DNA of 64,000 nt from Firmicutes bacterium HGW-Firmicutes-14 (GTDB lineage: Bacteria; Bacillota; Thermincolia; Thermincolales; UBA2595), in the NCBI GenBank assembly GCA_002840275.1, contig PHAB01000002.1, positions 281,288 to 345,287 of the forward strand, read 5' to 3'. Shown here in pieces: positions 61,315 through 64,000 of the stretch (the first letter of the stretch is position 1; each line of letters opens with the position of its first letter). Both the position numbers and the translations under genes were made by a program. A model generated the notes under the pieces. The model ran no database searches. It had not been told where the DNA came from and saw only the letters and a program-made list of their open reading frames with translations.

Positions 61315-62436
61315 ATGTTCAAGACACTTCGTGAATATACAGCGTTAACCCCGCGGGCGGTCGCGGCTGCCCTGCTGTTCATAGTTATTCTGGACCTGGC
61401 TGTACGGCTATACTGGGCCAACCTGTTTAATGACCCCGGGAGTATGCGGTTGGTGAACCAGGAGTTTGAGACCCTTTATGCTTTAAAGGAAGAAATCCGG
61501 AAGACGGAAGGGTTTAAGGTAGTTTTTGCCGGGGACTCCCAGACATATGGTTCAGCGGTAAAAAACGGCTCAGAAACCATTCCGGGCCACCTGGAACGGG
61601 AGCTTAGGGAAAGGATGCCCGGTCAAAAGGTCAAGGTCTTTAATTTTTCCTTTAAGGGATACGGGATGTCTGAAAACTTCTTCATCATCAATTCAGTTCT
61701 CCAAGATGATGTGGACCTGGTAATCTATAATTTCAGTACCGGCTGGTTAAGCAGGGAGAAAACCCTGGAATATGACAATGTAGTACAATTGTCTGACAGC
61801 TACCCGGGGCACGAGGACACATTCGAAAAACTGGGCATAAATTATTCCGTGAGTCTCAGGGAAAAACTTCGGTACCGGGCAAAACTCGCAGTAATGCGCA
61901 TCTGGAGCCTATACCTGCATAGGGCTGACATAGCCAAAATGATCTTCGGCAAACCGGTCAGGGAAAAAATCACCGACCTGCAGATGGCTGTTACTAACCC
62001 TGAAGAGGCTGAAATAAAAAAAGCAGAGGAACAGAGACTTTATAAACAGTGGTATGAGAAGGACTGGGAAAAGCTGCTGGGAGATGTTGATTATAAAATC
62101 GGCAAGCTCAATGTGAATCCGTATAACCCGCAGATGATATTTTACCGCATGATACTGGATGAACTCAATAAACATGAGGTACCCGCATTGATTTATAACA
62201 GCCCGCAAAACACCGCCATGCTTGAAAAATATTATGACTTTGATGAAATCTTATTTAACAACGGCCTTGATGCCATTCATGAGGTTACGGAACAACAGGG
62301 TGAATATGTCACCCACCTGAATTTCACCCGCCTTGTCCCTGACAGGCATTTCTCCGATACCATCCACCTGAACAGCGATGGCAACCGGCTGGTAGCCCAT
62401 GAACTGGCGGATAACATAGAAAAAATGTGGAAGTGA
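61315..62436 (+). CDS. SGNH-type O-acyltransferase partner, membrane-anchored
   Basis: 373 residues. One N-terminal helix (AVAAALLFIVILDLAVRLYW) then an outside SGNH hydrolase fold: VVFAGDSQTYGSAV near 70 with the catalytic Ser, NFSFKGYGMSEN near 115 with the Gly/Asn region, and SDTIHLNSDGNRLVAHEL near 345 with the Asp-x-x-His pair. DltD- and AlgX-like proteins of this form move acyl groups onto cell-wall polymers. The next gene is the MBOAT partner. Confidence 0.85.
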   Translation: MFKTLREYTALTPRAVAAALLFIVILDLAVRLYWANLFNDPGSMRLVNQEFETLYALKEEIRKTEGFKVVFAGDSQTYGSAVKNGSETIPGHLERELRERMPGQKVKVFNFSFKGYGMSENFFIINSVLQDDVDLVIYNFSTGWLSREKTLEYDNVVQLSDSYPGHEDTFEKLGINYSVSLREKLRYRAKLAVMRIWSLYLHRADIAKMIFGKPVREKITDLQMAVTNPEEAEIKKAEEQRLYKQWYEKDWEKLLGDVDYKIGKLNVNPYNPQMIFYRMILDELNKHEVPALIYNSPQNTAMLEKYYDFDEILFNNGLDAIHEVTEQQGEYVTHLNFTRLVPDRHFSDTIHLNSDGNRLVAHELADNIEKMWK

Positions 62437-62442
62437 TTTGAC

Positions 62443-63621
62443 TTGGAATTTACCGGCTGGATATATGGCATTTTTCTGATTGTGGCGGTACTGGTTTACT
62501 GGTTGGTACCCAGGGATTTGAAGGGGTACTTCCTCCTGGCTGCCAGTGTATTGTTCATTCTTTATGCTTCACCCTTTTACCTAATACTACTGTTTTTACT
62601 GAGCTCCACCGTATATTTTATCAGCAGGAAGGCTTTCGACCGCAGGTTTTGGCTGATTACGGGCACGATCATTCCCTTGGCAGTACTGGGATATTATAAA
62701 TACCAGGGGCTTTTGAAAGAAATCCTGGATATCATCGGGCAGATACCGGGTTTCCACCTTAGTTTTGCTCCCATACAGGCCGCCCTGCCCCTGGGGATAT
62801 CTTACTTTACCTTCAAGCTTATCCACTTCACAGTGGATTCGTATCAAGGAAACAGGCCGGAAGATACCTATTGGCGTTTCCTTTTATACATGTTTTTCTT
62901 CCCGATACTTCCCATGGGTCCCATAGAACGGTGGCCAAACTTTGTCAACCAGGCATGGAAATTAAAAGGTTTTCGATGGGACTATCTTTCCGAAGGCCTG
63001 GCCAGGATTATTACCGGGCTCTTTAAAAAACTGGTACTGGCCGATACCCTGGCCTTGTATTCAGAAAAATTGAATGCCGCCGGGTTGAGCAGTACGGTGT
63101 ACTGGATAGCCATATACGCCTATGCCCTAAGGATTTATTTTGACTTTTCGGGTTACTCCGATATAGCTATCGGGAGTGCGAGATTTTTTGGTTTCCGGGT
63201 GATGGAGAACTTCAATAATCCATACTTAAAGAGGAATCTGTCCCTCTTCTGGAAGAGCTGGCACATGTCCCTGACAGGCTGGTTCAGGGATTATGTCTTT
63301 ATACCGCTGGGAGGAAGCAGAGCCGGTTTTAACCGGACGGTGATCAATACCCTGGTCGTCATGGCTGTAACCGGCTTATGGCACGGGGCTTCCCTTCACT
63401 TTATCCTGTGGGGGCTGTTCCATGGAGGTGGGCTGATAATCCTGAGGCTTTACAACAAGCTAATAGCCGCCCGGCTTCCGGCTTATTGGCATGAATCAAG
63501 GTTGTCATATGCTTTGAGCACTTTATTGACATTTCATTTTGTAACCGTTGGCTGGGTATTTTTTGCGGAGGATTTTCAACAGAGTTTTTATGTAATAAAA
63601 AAATTACTGTTTATCCTGTAG
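62443..63621 (+). CDS. MBOAT family O-acyltransferase (AlgI/DltB type)
   Basis: 392 residues, about ten membrane helices, from IYGIFLIVAVLVYWLVPRDL. LPLGISYFTFKLIHFTVDSY near 108, FFPILPMGPIERW near 150, SLFWKSWHMSLTGWFRDYVF near 270 and the catalytic His in VTGLWHGASLHFILWGLFHG near 310. It hands acyl groups across the membrane. Not in a dlt operon: no dltA or dltC is present. TTG start. Confidence 0.9.
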   Translation: MEFTGWIYGIFLIVAVLVYWLVPRDLKGYFLLAASVLFILYASPFYLILLFLLSSTVYFISRKAFDRRFWLITGTIIPLAVLGYYKYQGLLKEILDIIGQIPGFHLSFAPIQAALPLGISYFTFKLIHFTVDSYQGNRPEDTYWRFLLYMFFFPILPMGPIERWPNFVNQAWKLKGFRWDYLSEGLARIITGLFKKLVLADTLALYSEKLNAAGLSSTVYWIAIYAYALRIYFDFSGYSDIAIGSARFFGFRVMENFNNPYLKRNLSLFWKSWHMSLTGWFRDYVFIPLGGSRAGFNRTVINTLVVMAVTGLWHGASLHFILWGLFHGGGLIILRLYNKLIAARLPAYWHESRLSYALSTLLTFHFVTVGWVFFAEDFQQSFYVIKKLLFIL

Positions 63622-63637
63622 AGGAGTAGTGATAATC

Positions 63638-63751
63638 ATGAAAGAATGGTTAAAACCTGTAATCAGCGGTTTTTTCTGGGCTGTTGTTATTATAGCGACA
63701 GTTATCCTCTCAACCGGCTCACAAGTGCCGTTTATTTATAGACAGTTTTAG
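63638..63751 (+). CDS. DltX-like microprotein of the MBOAT system
   Basis: A 37-residue frame with ribosome site GAGGAG. One membrane helix (GFFWAVVIIATVILSTG) and a C-terminus ending PFIYRQF. DltX, the small subunit of the D-alanylation system, is also one helix with a C-terminal FxYxxF-type motif whose Tyr carries the acyl group between MBOAT and SGNH protein. Position as third gene after SGNH and MBOAT supports the same role. The frame is too short for ordinary gene finders. Confidence 0.75.
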   Translation: MKEWLKPVISGFFWAVVIIATVILSTGSQVPFIYRQF

Positions 63752-63833
63752 GTAAACTTCTACGATTGAAGTTGTTGGTGTAAATAAAACCCGAGTATAT
63801 GGTTCTTCTGTGGTTAAAGTTATTGGACTATAT

Positions 63834-63956
63834 AAAGCCCCTGACTGTGTTCTTTAAGCAAAAACGGTAGAACGTCAATCAGTCTGTGACCCACCGAAGG
63901 TGGGAACAGGAACTGATTGAGTTCGGTTTTTGCGTAAGAACACAGTCAGGGGCTTT
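63834..63956. repeat. Large imperfect hairpin element E2
   Basis: Perfect 21-base arms (63834-63854 and 63936-63956), then GCAAAAAC/GTTTTTGC, CAATCAGT/ACTGATTG and apical CCCACC-GAA-GGTGGG, separated by internal loops. It ends in CTTTTCTTT, so it can act as terminator. Architecture like E1 at 32447. Otherwise nothing is seen from 63752 to the end. Confidence 0.75.
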
Positions 63957-64000
63957 TCTTTCCAATAACTGAAAGAGCCCATAACAACCTACCGCCGGCT

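Overview
The window reads as a chromosome segment of an anaerobic, Gram-positive, spore-former-type Firmicute (class Clostridia; Peptococcaceae or Thermincola-like lineage is my best guess, not proven). Reasons: a Firmicutes housekeeping backbone in Firmicutes order (cdd-era, yqzL-recO, T-box glyQ-glyS, ccpN-type repressor, PPDK regulatory protein, PPDK, dgt, dnaG, rpoD), strong AGGAGG ribosome sites, T-box and cobalamin riboswitches, candidate Spo0A boxes, oxygen-independent enzymes, many heme-c motifs and corrinoid methyltransferase genes.

Layout. 1-1.6 kb: end of a DUF3048 protein, cytidine deaminase, Era. 1.7-19.1 kb: a large carbon-source island holding a UroD-fold methyltransferase, FGGY kinase, TIM-like isomerase, sugar-phosphate epimerase, a GlpA/GlpB/DUF1667 flavoprotein dehydrogenase, SorC-type regulator, a CUT1 ABC importer with two ATPases, RpiB-like isomerase, FSA-type transaldolase, corrinoid protein and methyl-THF methyltransferase. 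The kinase, dehydrogenase, epimerase, TIM-like, RpiB-like and regulator set matches, class by class, the EryA/B/C/H/I/D erythritol route. The corrinoid genes add a possible methyl branch into the Wood-Ljungdahl pathway. A 14-bp palindrome, TGAGAAWWTTCTCA, occurs in front of two of its transcription units. 19.2-29.1 kb: deoC, yqzL, recO, a DUF4342 protein, T-box glyQS, and the gluconeogenic control group ccpN / PPDK regulator / ppdK. 29.2-32.4 kb: a VapBC-like pair, an antitoxin remnant, a frameshifted and truncated histidine kinase, an apparently orphan cobalamin riboswitch, and a CooT nickel protein with its own promoter and structured leader. 32.6-35.3 kb (minus strand): a CbiM(PDGLE)-CbiQ-CbiO importer, probably for nickel.

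35.6-43.2 kb: an electron-transfer island: membrane-fused spermidine-synthase-like protein, a membrane-anchored 15-heme NapC/NirT-type cytochrome, a TPR protein, an NHL beta-propeller and two tandem secreted seven-heme cytochromes, with candidate Spo0A boxes before two of the transcription units. 43.3-47.9 kb: a small lipoprotein (minus), then a cobalamin riboswitch followed by cbiM-cbiN-cbiQ-cbiO-cbiJ (cobalt uptake and corrin synthesis), with a second attenuator-like leader. The demand for corrinoid fits the methyltransferase genes. 48.0-52.4 kb: an orange-protein-like cluster (Mrp ATPase, three NifX-like proteins, two ferredoxin-MinD ATPases, DUF134 regulator). 52.6-58.5 kb: thpR, flavin reductase, dgt, YaiI family, dnaG, rpoD. 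58.6-59.2 kb: four tRNA genes (Asn, CAU, Glu, Val), followed by an inverted partial copy of tRNA-Val. 59.5-61.2 kb: a decayed oadA and a decayed nucleotidyltransferase pair. 61.3-63.8 kb: an SGNH/MBOAT envelope O-acylation system with a 37-residue microprotein ending in FIYRQF, like DltX. The window ends with a large intergenic hairpin.

Most coding calls rest on protein motifs read by eye. Functions of the polyol pathway, the cytochromes and the O-acylation system are inference.
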